Part shown: piece by piece, positions 45,524 through 55,279 of the stretch
Layout: every line of letters starts with the position of its first letter
Position numbering within the stretch: the first letter of the stretch is position 1
Origin: Exophiala sp. HKRS030
Lineage: Eukaryota; Ascomycota; Eurotiomycetes; Chaetothyriales; Herpotrichiellaceae
Length of the DNA: 64,000 bases
Reading direction: 5' to 3'
NCBI GenBank assembly: GCA_023897205.1
Contig: JAHWDD010000002.1
Span: 5,518,001 to 5,582,000 of the forward strand
Made by a program: the position numbers and the translations under genes
Notes under the pieces: generated by a model
Told to the model about the DNA's origin: nothing
The model's input: only the letters and a program-made list of their open reading frames with translations
Databases searched by the model: none

Positions 45524-48238
45524 ACAGACAAAAGATTGGCCCAATTTGGGCCTTTATTTCATTACAAGTGAACCGAATTATTGACATCGACATTGTCAAA
45601 CCTGGAAAACATGCACGATGGACACACCATTCAGAGCAACCGGCAAACGAATAAGGGTAATCGTGGTAGACTAAGGTCTCAGCGAAACGAAACGTTATGT
45701 CTTGGGACACCACCGATTTCCTGACTCCGTTGGAAGGCACTGCATACCGAAATCTACTTCAGTACTGTCAGCGGCACGCACAGCTCATATGACCTGATGT
45801 GGATCAACATCGGCAGAGATATACTATTGGAAACGGGCACTTGTGTTAAAGTCTCTACCAAGTGAGGCGACTGGTAATTGTGCTACATGAACACAAGGCC
45901 AGCTACACTGGAAGACTGAAAATTGGCATCATGGCTTTGGCTTACCCTATGGCTTCGAGCAGAACCCAACTGCAGCCGGGTATGGAGGATCAATGCCGCC
46001 GGAGCATGAAATAACTCCAGATTTGACACATTCGCACGTTGCTTGGAAGTAGCTTGGAAAGCTTGAATTTGTCACGTGAAACAGGAATTTGCCCGGAAAG
46101 AGCTTTTTGCGACCTTTGGTACATACCACGAAGCAGTTGACAATATGACTGCTGACGATCATCTGGAGTATGTGGCTTTTTATGTACGATAGAGTACATC
46201 ACAGTTCTAAAATTCTGAATGGGTGGGACGACTCAAGTAATCGTCGAGTAGACTTGTTTGTCAGAAAATCCCAAGCTGAAGTACTCGCATGAGAAAACGG
46301 ATTGTGTTGCGCGACAGCTCGCGACCTTGAAGGAGTATTCAGACAGCTATAGGTACTGTACCTAGGTAAGATTGGAAACTGAGCCTTTGGCGAACATTCT
46401 CCGTACACAATCATGAACTGTTATCTGCAATTTACAATCTCACAGCATCTTAAGCTTGCGTAAACTTGAGCTTGGCTCCAATGCCAAAAGCGATGGGTCG
46501 GAAGGCCCACATGTCCTGATCCAACTGTACCTACTTCTGATGACAGTACCACACAAGTCCTCAAGATGTTGGATGTATTCAAGCCGCGGTTGCAGCTGCG
46601 ATATCTACACGATCTCATTGGTAGACAGACGTGGCCACAGGTACACGTCGGCACGATGATTATTGTGAACGCCATATCTGCAGCTACCCAGGCGGTTCCG
46701 ATCCAGCAGTCCACTGAACGCAGGCACTGAATGCGGCAGAACATGTACAGAGTACCTGCTACCTACCTAGCATGCCCGGGTACTACCAGGCACTTGACAG
46801 TCGCACACCTTCCGTATCGCTGGTGGACTCACGGTCTTTTGATGTTCCAATAATGTTTCCCGGCCGATCCGAAGACGACAAGGCGATCGTAGATTCCGCC
46901 ACGTTTTCTTGCACGTGCATTGAAAAGTTAGGAATTGTCCCCAGGATACATTGTTGCCTATATCCAATAGAGAGGGCCGGTCACGCCGGACAACGGCGTC
47001 GTCTCGATTCTTGCCACATGTGAGAATAGAGACAGGTGAATGATGACTACCATGTAAGCTTCTTACTCCGCCTAATATCCCACAGTCTTGAGCTTGTATC
47101 AGGCACACGCTCTTGAGGAGACGATGGGTCAGTTTTACAATTAATAATGGATAGCCGACTCGGGGCCTGAGCACGACGATAACCAGAGTCTACTCCGTAT
47201 GGCAACGATCGAAACATGGAGGATCCCGCCCCCATAAGCCAAAACCAAGACCATACCAAGGGGCAACCAAGGCTCTTGGAAGACCTTACGGGCGTGGAAG
47301 AGGTACCTCCCTATCTGCAACCTGCAATCTCCTGGCCTCTCATCCAGTCATCCGTCTCAGCCTCGCTGGCGGAACTTATGCCAAGAGCTTGGCATTTGAT
47401 GCTCCACTGATAAGGAACATGTTTTGAATAATTGTGCCAATTCATGCTTTCCCTCGCGGTGGAATTCCAAGCCATACGAAGTACTGTTGCAGATCAAGAT
47501 TGCAGCACACGTTGCACGATGTGCACGTCGTCCAGGACATGAGACCGAAATCCCAACTAAATGTCTTGTCATGCGAGCAACGGGACCCGTGGAATGCCAC
47601 GCGGTCTGGTGGTCTCTACCTAGTGCCGTTCCCTGAGGCTAGAGTGCCTATGACGCTCCACCTCAAGCGGATTCCCTCATCTGGGGCAAGTGTCTGGACC
47701 AATGTGTAATCAACCGTTGAACGATCTCAGATTCGGCGGGAAGCACTGTCCATGGCTCACGATGGTGATATTCAGTCAAATGACTGTATACTATTCGTTC
47801 GAGGGTAAGAGGGATCATACCAGTCAAAGGTTTGGGCAAAGCACAGGCTCAGATGCATAAGTCCGCTGGAATCTCGTCTGAGCCACGTTCCATCACAGAT
47901 TGAACCCAGATAATCATGTCACCTCTGGGTAAGGTTTCCGTTTTAGGTCTTAGGACTATCAGTGTCTATCTCTTGGCTCTTTCTCGAGGGTGGCCGACTA
48001 GTATCGATTAGCACGAAGCCCTCGCGACAAGGAGAACGCTCGGTACCTGGTACCACTGACTTCCATCCTCATAGATATATCATCACTTGGACTGGGTATC
48101 CCAAAACACTTCTTTTCTCTCCTTCATCCACTCTCTTTCCCGCGGTCGACTTCCCTCGAATTTTCTGGCCAAGTTTCCTGGCGACCTTCGAGTTACACCT
48201 TAGGCTTGTGTCTTGAAGCATAATCCTCTGATATCGCC
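45524..48238. other. 2.7-kb spacer upstream of the ammonium transporter
   Basis: No supported gene. Includes a TACCTAGGTAAG word near 46360, CTACCTACCTAGC near 46760, a TACTCCGTA word at 47191-47199, and GATA-type sites close to the transporter. Confidence 0.5.
47908..47971. promoter_or_regulatory. Cluster of HGATAR sites upstream of the ammonium transporter
   Basis: AGATAA at 47908-47913 and, on the other strand, TGATAG at 47956-47961 and AGATAG at 47966-47971. HGATAR is the binding word of the nitrogen GATA factor AreA/NIT2, which activates ammonium permease genes when nitrogen is poor. The sites lie about 270-330 bp before the ATG. Short words occur by chance; binding is inferred. Confidence 0.45.
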
Positions 48239-49935
48239 ATGTCGGACGAAATCATTCCAATCACGGAATGGCCTGACTACAGTGTTAACCCCCAGGGTGG
48301 TGATCCTATTACACAAGATCTCAATGCACCATACGACAAGGTTCGTTCCTAACAGCATAAGCTTCATCGACGAGGAGATGACATTCGTCTGACATTTCAA
48401 TCTAGGGCGACCTTTGCTGGATTTTGGTATGCACGATTCTATGCTGGCAGATTACCCCAGCTATCGGCTATCTGTACGCCGGTATGCAGAGGCGTAAATC
48501 AGCATTGACCATGGTCTTCCAATCACTTTTCTGTGCTTGCGCCTGTGGTATTCAATTCTGGATCTACGGCTATAGCTTATACCAGTCGCATACAACGAAT
48601 CCCATGCTGGGAAATGTGTCGCTTGCCGCTCTTCACAACGTCTTGGCTCAACCATCGTTGGCAAACTCCGACATCCCTGACATTTTGTACGCTTGCTTCG
48701 GATTCACTTTCGTCACTGCGACAGCCATGATCTTGGCTGGCGCAATGCTTGAACGTGGCCGCCTCTTTCCGTCAATGCTGTTCTTGCTTTGCTGGACGAC
48801 CTTTGTTTACTATATCCTGGCCTACTTCGAATGGAACCCTAACGGTTGGCTTTACCAATTGGGAGTCTACGATTTCGCTGGGTCTGGTCCCGTGCACATT
48901 GCCAGCGGTTTCTCGGCGCTGGCGTGGAGTTTGATGTTGGGACCCCGGATTTCCGACCATAGCAAGGAAGAGAGGCTCAAGATCATCCACCATAAGCCTC
49001 ACAACCCATTTTTAGTTGGTATTGGTACCTGCTTCATCTGGTTTGGATGGTTCGCATTCAATGGTATGTCCAACGTGGACTGTACTCAATGATATAAAGA
49101 AGTAGAAGGGTTTGCTAACATGAAAATCACAGGCGCCAGTACTGCCAATCTCTCAATCCGATCAATCTACGTTGTAGTCAACACCAATCTTGCTGCGTGT
49201 GGTGGCGGAATTGGCTGGGCTCTTCTCGAATACTTCTACAGCGGCAAATTCAGTATCATCGGCTTCTGCTCCGGTATCATTTCTGGATTGGTGGGTATCA
49301 CACCCGCAGCCGGTTTTGGTAAGTGGTTCAATACCTGACCCTCACATGGAATGCAGCAATGACTGACCATTCTTGAATTAGTCCCTGTTTATACCGCCGC
49401 GCTCGTAGGACTGCTGACATCCATCTGCTGTTTCTACACCAACAAGTACAAGTACCTTTTGTCCATCGATGAAGGCCTTGATATCTTCGCAATTCACGGA
49501 GTCGGCGGCTTCGTTGGGGATCTCCTGACAGGCTTCTTCGCCGCATCATGGGTGCCTGCTCTGGACGGAGTCTCAGGCGCAGCCTACGCTGGTGGTTGGT
49601 GGGAACACAACTGGATCCAACTCGGATACCAACTCGCAGCGGCAACCACATGCGCAGCCTGGAGTTTCGTCGTCTCCTGCATCCTGCTGTTCATCATTAA
49701 TAAGATCCCCGGATGCCACATCCGAGCTAAAGACGAAGACGAGCTCAGAGGTTTGGACTTCAAGTATCTCAGCGACGTGCACTGGGATGATCTGATGGTC
49801 GAACATGGTCATGTCACTGGCACCGGCACCGTGCATGAAGGTGTACCATTCTCCGGTTCTGGACCTGGTAGCGAGAGCGGTAGCGGCGGCACTCCTTTGA
49901 AGAGAGACGGTGCCGAGCCTTCCAAGTTGGACTAG
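48239..49935 (+). CDS. Ammonium transporter (Amt/Mep family)
   Basis: Four exons (48239-48340, 48406-49063, 49133-49318, 49382-49935) encode 499 residues, the usual length. About eleven membrane segments start at DLCWILVCTILCWQITPAIG. The pore twin histidines are in GPVHIASGFSAL and AIHGVGGFVGDLLTGFF. IGTCFIWFGWFAFNGAST and the WALLEYFYSGKFSIIGFCSG region are typical Mep signatures. The C-terminal cytosolic tail begins CHIRAKDEDELRGLD and ends in a Gly/Ser-rich stretch. It imports ammonium across the plasma membrane. AGMQRRKSAL in TM1-2 replaces the more common GLVRRKSAL of Mep proteins, so this may be a divergent paralogue. All introns are GT-AG. Confidence 0.92.
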
Positions 49936-50642
49936 ATTAGACCTCCCTTGGTCCTTTTGGGTCTATCGATGCTCGCTTCCTTGTGTCATATATACATTTT
50001 AGACAACAGGTTCTGCACAGTTGTAAGAGAAGAGTGCAGGACTGAGATAAGAGAAACCATTTCTATAGTGTGGGTTTATACTATTTATACAATACAGTCT
50101 GGATAGACTATCTCGATCGACTGTCAGAATAGGTCGAATCCTCTATTTGCAAAGAAGGAGAGTTGTGCTATCGGACATGGTCCTCGCCAAATCCTGAGAC
50201 TAGACCTGGACCAAAGGACGGCCGACTGAGTAAAACCAGGATGACTAAGCATATCTCCCAGCGTAAATAGCTGAAGCTACCATAGCTAGCATACCCCGGG
50301 AGCATTGCAGGAGGGGACGTTCGTACCTTGCATTCACGTGTATGATAGGGGATCTTGCGTACCTGGAATACCTAGTAAGAATGGTGACACACAAAAGTTA
50401 CCCCAAAAGGCCGAGGGGCATCTCGTCGTGTTTCTGTGTAAAAAGTTGCCCCACGTCTTCTCCAGACATTTCATGACCAACTCATACACTCTGTCTAGTA
50501 TTTCTCTACTCACTTACCATCCATCTTAAACTGGACACTCAACAGAGCCATATCGGCGCTTTCCCTTTCTCTGCGTCCACTTCTCCCGTCACAATCATCA
50601 TCACAAACACCAACAAGAATCACGGAAAAGACTGGTTACGAG
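49936..50642. other. Intergenic spacer
   Basis: Contains a likely 3' UTR of the transporter and a CT-rich leader of the UCH gene. No gene seen. Confidence 0.5.
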
Positions 50643-51459
50643 ATGGCGGATCCCGCCGCAACAAACAAGGCCTTTGTGCCGCTCGGTAAGAACGAATACT
50701 CGATGCTGGCAATCCAAACGCCAGGACCTATACGTCTTCTGACACTAATACGCTACAGAAAACAACCCAGAGGTCATGACATCGCTAGTCCAATCGCTAG
50801 GCCTGTCTCCCGCGCTGTCATTCCACGACGTCTACTCCCTCACGGAACCCTCCCTCCTAGCCTTCCTCCCACGACCAGCCTACGCACTCCTCCTCGTGTT
50901 CCCGATCACATCGACGTACGAGAAGTTCCGGACACAAGAAGACTCGTCCAAGACTGAATACACGGGCTCCGGACCCGACGAACCCGTTTTGTGGTTCAAG
51001 CAGACCATCCGCAACGCCTGCGGGCTCATCGGCCTGCTGCACGCCGTGACCAATGCCGAAGTCCGGCCCTTTGTGACACCCGGCTCCGCTCTACAGGACC
51101 TAATCGACCAGGCGATCCCGCTGGCACCGATCGACCGTGCAGATCTGTTATACCGCAGCGAGGCGTTGGAGGCAGCGCACGCTGAGGCCGCCGCGAGAGG
51201 TGACACAGAGGCTCCCGAGGCCGAGAGTAATGTCGATTTACATTTTGTCGCGTTTGTCAAGGACGACAAGGGCACGTTGTGGGAGTTGGACGGGAGGAGG
51301 AAGGGGCCGTTGGCGAGAGGTGTGCTGGCCGAAGGCGAGGACGTGCTGAGTGAGAAGGGCCAAGAGTTGGGTGTTCAGGCGTTTTTGAGGAGGGAGGAAG
51401 AGGCAGGTGGTGGTGAGTTGAGGTTCAGTGTCGTTATGTTGGGCCCGAGTTTGGAATGA
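50643..51459 (+). CDS. YUH1: Ubiquitin C-terminal hydrolase (UCH-L3/Yuh1 type)
   Basis: Two exons (50643-50685, 50759-51459; intron GTAAGA/CTACAG) encode 247 residues, normal for the family. Catalytic residues are visible: Gln96 and Cys102 in KQTIRNACGLIGLLHA, His176 in DLHFVAFV and Asp192 in LWELDGRR. The second residue after NACG is Ile where Thr-Ile is more usual, a mild change. The enzyme cleaves small adducts from the ubiquitin (or NEDD8/Rub1) C-terminus in the cytosol. Converges with Atp25 with 272 bp between stops. Confidence 0.93.
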
Positions 51460-51731
51460 GTGTGTCACGACCTAGACGAGAGGGCATCGGAACGAGAGAG
51501 TGTGTGTATCGGCATGAGTGGCGTTGTGGGACGTTATATGGCTGTGCATAAAAAAAGTTGGCTCTTGACTGGAACACGAACGCTCAAGGCATGGTCCAAC
51601 AGCATCATGGGAAGGAGAAATGCTATTACGGAAGCTAAGAAAGAACATTTGGGCGTGCAAGATTCATGCTGTTGTATTGCTACAGGGTTTTACTGATAAT
51701 ACAAGGACGAATTGACAGCAATGTCGTCTGT

Positions 51732-52946
51732 CTAAGTGGCACCCATTCCTGCCAGGGGCTTTGACTCATCTTCGCCCTCTCTCTTCTTGGAGTTTTCTAC
51801 CTCCTCGGCGATCTGAGAAGTACTCTCCTCCCAAGACTTCTCCACCTCTTGTTTCCTGACCTCCTGCGCTGCGTCGACCTCGAGAGAATTCGTCTTCGAC
51901 TCTCGATCAACGTCGGCGTCGTCACGCGCAGATTCAAAGCCGACTTCGAACTCGGCATCTGCCTTGTCTGCCTTCTGACCCAACCTCGTATTGCGAACGT
52001 CCCAGAGTCCCTCCAGATCCATCTCGTTGCGTTTGTCTTCTGTGAACATCTGCACTACAATACGTGGCAAATTGATTTTGCTTCCGAATCCAATATATGG
52101 GTCGGCGTTGTTGGTGGGGAGCTCTGGTTCTGGCGGGTTGCTGTATTCCTCTTCGTCTTCGGGTTCATCCCCTTCTTGGAAATCGTCTTTTTCCAACTGT
52201 TGAGACTCAGCTAGGTTGGTGACGTCGATGTCGACATCGATAGCCCCCATGTTCACGCAGATCCAGCCAGTAGTGATGCCATCGTCGGCATTGTCGTCGA
52301 CCAATGTATTGCCCACGCTTCGCGCGAGTCTGAGTCTCCTCGCCTTCCTCCGCAGTTTTAACTTCAATTCGTTGCGCCCCAGTAGTCCATCTGCATAGGG
52401 TCGGAGCTTGAACTCTCTCCTCGCCCACCGGCAGAATCTGTCCGCCGAAACATTGAGATGTTTGACACTACGTGCTGTGCCGATGATCATGAGCAGGTTT
52501 GAGCCCAGTGCCGGCGGCGGATTGATGTCTCGCAGGTCAAGAAGAACGAGGTTGTCCAGTCCTATTTGCGTAGACAGGTGGTTGAGGACAGGGTAGAGGA
52601 TCGATGGTGGGTTTGCAGGTAGCGGTGGAATCTCTTGTCGGAGGAGATCTTGTGGTGTGGTGTGAGAGACTGGTGGTGCAGGATCTTCTACCTGAAGATA
52701 CCAGGGTATGAATGTCGAAGTCGCCGGCGTCTCGACTGAGTCGGCCTCTGGGGCAGGGCTGTCAGATTGCCTCAAGCGTGCAAATTGACTGAAGTATCGT
52801 GGGCTTTTGACACGGTATTGTCGTGGGATTTGTTGTAGTATCCCTGGTTTTCTTGTAGATGCTGGTAAGGAGACTCCAGCGAGAGACGTGAAGGCATCGA
52901 GCAGCGACACTCGACATGTAGTGCACCGAGCTATGGAACGATGCAT
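51732..52946 (-). CDS. ATP25: Atp25, mitochondrial RsfS-like protein (short form)
   Basis: Single exon, 404 residues. The N-terminus (MHRSIARCTTCRVSLLDAF) is basic and suits mitochondrial import. The core LGLDNLVLLDLRDINPPPA-type segment, IIGTARSVKHLNVSADRFCRW and GWICVNMGAIDVDID match the ribosome-silencing-factor (RsfS/Iojap) domain of Atp25. The later PRIVVQMFTEDKRNEMDLEGLW is also an Atp25 hallmark. Yeast Atp25 supports ATP synthase subunit 9 mRNA stability and assembly through a second C-terminal domain. Here the protein ends in a Glu/Lys-rich tail soon after the RsfS part, so the usual C-terminal domain is absent. No continuation was found downstream. Confidence 0.85.
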   Translation of the reverse strand: MHRSIARCTTCRVSLLDAFTSLAGVSLPASTRKPGILQQIPRQYRVKSPRYFSQFARLRQSDSPAPEADSVETPATSTFIPWYLQVEDPAPPVSHTTPQDLLRQEIPPLPANPPSILYPVLNHLSTQIGLDNLVLLDLRDINPPPALGSNLLMIIGTARSVKHLNVSADRFCRWARREFKLRPYADGLLGRNELKLKLRRKARRLRLARSVGNTLVDDNADDGITTGWICVNMGAIDVDIDVTNLAESQQLEKDDFQEGDEPEDEEEYSNPPEPELPTNNADPYIGFGSKINLPRIVVQMFTEDKRNEMDLEGLWDVRNTRLGQKADKADAEFEVGFESARDDADVDRESKTNSLEVDAAQEVRKQEVEKSWEESTSQIAEEVENSKKREGEDESKPLAGMGAT

Positions 52947-53810
52947 TTTGATGATGACCGAAGAAATCGAGGGCGTGGCTGATCGGCCTTTACGTGGAGA
53001 CGAGATTATCTCAATCTCTGCGATGAAAGTTCAACAGGATGTCAATTCTCTGATGCAATCATTGCATTCGACCTTTTGTTTCCCCGAAGATTTGCCGACC
53101 AAATTATGTCTTCCACTCAGCGCTATACATCGTCACGAATCTCGGGGCTTCTACACACGCTCGCTTGACCAAAGATGAATAGGTTTCAGTTCGAGCTTCA
53201 CGGTAAGATCTCTGGCACCAACATTCACGCCGATATTTGGGCTTGAAGCACTATGCCCTCCTTTCAAAGCCGTAAGGGAAAAAACTTGAGCAGAAGGAAC
53301 GGAACATCGAGCCCCGATACCTGCACAATGCTTCTCCTTTCAAGGGGTGGTCCTGAGGTCCAAACCAAGTCAACAGCGTCAGAAATTCAGCATGTTTCTT
53401 TCTAAACAACCAAGGTTGAGCTTTACTTGGTGGCCAGAGTACGGCTCTTCTAGCGGTGTATTCCTCTGTTAACCGGAAGACCGTGTGACCATGAGTCCTC
53501 TTTCATCCTCTCTTTCAAGCAGTGAGTGACTGAGTAACATTTTGACTCTTCCCTTCACCTGGTCTTGCTCTTCACTCTCCGTTCCGCAGGCTACAGTCTG
53601 ACCCAGACGACAGTCGATCTCTGTCCTTCTTCCCTTGACCTATTTAGATTTCTCTCTAATATCGACTTCAACCCGTGATAGCCAACGGCAGTCCAAACTC
53701 AGCTAGCACAATCCGCCAGCAGCCTGTCATCAACCGCATAATCCCTGGCTCTGAGGAAGCTACAGAACTCGGCCCAGTCAAGAGCCTCATCATCAAACTG
53801 ATCTCTCAGC
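52947..53810. other. Intergenic spacer
   Basis: Divergent leader region of Atp25 and the 53.8-kb gene. CT-rich tracts around 53500-53660. No gene recognised. Confidence 0.5.
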
Positions 53811-54737
53811 ATGGCTTCTTGGACACGAGTCAATGCAGTGCCGCTTTCTCTGCAGAGCAATAGCCGAACACCAAAACCTATGATATACTCGTCGACTTTG
53901 CATGACCCTGCTAATGGCCCACAGAACCGGGATCGTCATCTTGCAGATTCGCTCACTATAGCAAAGAATCGAACAATGCAACATCGCGGAGCCGTCGAGA
54001 GGCTCATTAAAATTGAAAGCGAGTCCAAACGCGGACTGGACGAGTGTTCAGTGCGATTACAAGCCGCACAGATCGAATATGACAACACTCTCAAGCAGCA
54101 TACGCTGGCCACGTCAGCGCATGCTCGGGCTGCAGCGGCGTTAGTTGAATCACTCGCCAAGGAAAGTTCGCTAACCCAAGGGGTTCAAGAACTCGAAAAG
54201 GCCAAAGTGTTACAAGCACGGAAACAATTGATTCTAAACCCCAAGGACTTTGAGATTGAGGCTCTGGCGCGTACGGCGGAACACAATGCGGCGAAGATGA
54301 CGAGAATCATTCAAGGAAATGCCACACGAGCTATGCAGCGCGACATCAAAGCCCAGTTCTTTGACAGCTTGATTGGTGCGAACGATCATGAGTGGACAGA
54401 GCTAATCCATTCTGTCATGGAGAAGAGAAAAAGCCTGGGCTACAACGACGACGCAGTCAAGCATGGGGTTGATGATGCCGTCGATGATGCCGTCGATGAT
54501 GCCGTCGATGATGCCGTCGATGATGCCGTCGATGATGCCGTCGATGAGGGTTTCAAAGCGGTTCACGTCAAGAAGGAGCGAGATGAGGCGGAGGAGAGCG
54601 CGGATCCTGATTGGGTCAACCATGGTCAACACTTTACTATCTCAGACGACGTTACCGAGTCATACGAGGCTCCGAAGACCAAAGCTAGTGGTCGATCCCG
54701 TTCTCCTGTGAGCGAAATCTTTCTGCAGTGGCCCTAG
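53811..54737 (+). CDS. Hypothetical helical protein with (DDAV)6 repeat
   Basis: Single open frame of 308 residues starting MASWTRVNAVPLSLQ. Residues 50-210 are a long amphipathic helix rich in Ala, Glu, Lys and Gln, probably coiled coil. Residues 221-244 are six copies of DDAV coded by a 12-bp minisatellite. The C-terminus is acidic and Ser-rich with a KASGRSRSPVSE basic patch. I know no family. The non-repeat part is coding-like and lacks introns. The true start could be the ATG at 53882 (MIYSSTLHDP). May be lineage-specific. Confidence 0.65.
   Translation: MASWTRVNAVPLSLQSNSRTPKPMIYSSTLHDPANGPQNRDRHLADSLTIAKNRTMQHRGAVERLIKIESESKRGLDECSVRLQAAQIEYDNTLKQHTLATSAHARAAAALVESLAKESSLTQGVQELEKAKVLQARKQLILNPKDFEIEALARTAEHNAAKMTRIIQGNATRAMQRDIKAQFFDSLIGANDHEWTELIHSVMEKRKSLGYNDDAVKHGVDDAVDDAVDDAVDDAVDDAVDDAVDEGFKAVHVKKERDEAEESADPDWVNHGQHFTISDDVTESYEAPKTKASGRSRSPVSEIFLQWP
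54471..54542 (+). repeat. 12-bp minisatellite, six copies
   Basis: Six perfect copies of GATGATGCCGTC inside the coding frame (DDAV). Because 12 is a multiple of three, changes in copy number keep the frame. All copies are identical, a sign of recent expansion. Confidence 0.95.
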
Positions 54738-55279
54738 CACGGGGATAGGTTTCTTAGTTGGATATTTTCGGGAGATGGGCTCGTACGGTCAACGAGCTGA
54801 AGCGTTTGAATCGGTGTAATTCGTGGCATGAAAGTTGTGAATTGGGGCAGAAGGCACGAGGGAGCTGATCGCGCTCACACTCACAGCAACAGGCGCCTTT
54901 TTCGCTGAGTTACGGGTAGATCGGTTGGATGCATGCTATTACACTTGGAATCCGACAATAGGAGAATTTGCCAGGCGAAGGAAGCAGATCGTCTTAGCAT
55001 TCGAAGCTTTGTGGATGATCTTGTCTTTGGGCCCACCATGATCAGGATTTGACTCAACCACGACGACGAATACAATGATAGTCAAACCACGCACTCCAGC
55101 CTTTTTTAATTTGTACGGTGAACACTGTGAAAACCCCCTGTTTCTGCCCATAGCTCCAACCGCTAACGTCCCACCCAAATTTCGAAAAAGAGGTTTTTGA
55201 CTCTTGCATAGTGAAGTGCTAACACCAGTTCCACGGTTTACAGATTCGCTCGCAGACAGTAAGGAGAGGAATCTGCAGG
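54738..55279. other. Convergent spacer
   Basis: Between the DDAV-repeat gene and the 3' end of HDA1. Nothing recognised. Confidence 0.5.

Noticed and set aside
54471..54542. Possible CRISPR-like array
   Set aside because: Units are contiguous without spacers and the genome is fungal.
54402..54632. GIID-repeat frame on the minus strand
   Set aside because: Product of the 12-bp minisatellite read in reverse; outside the repeat it is short and poor.
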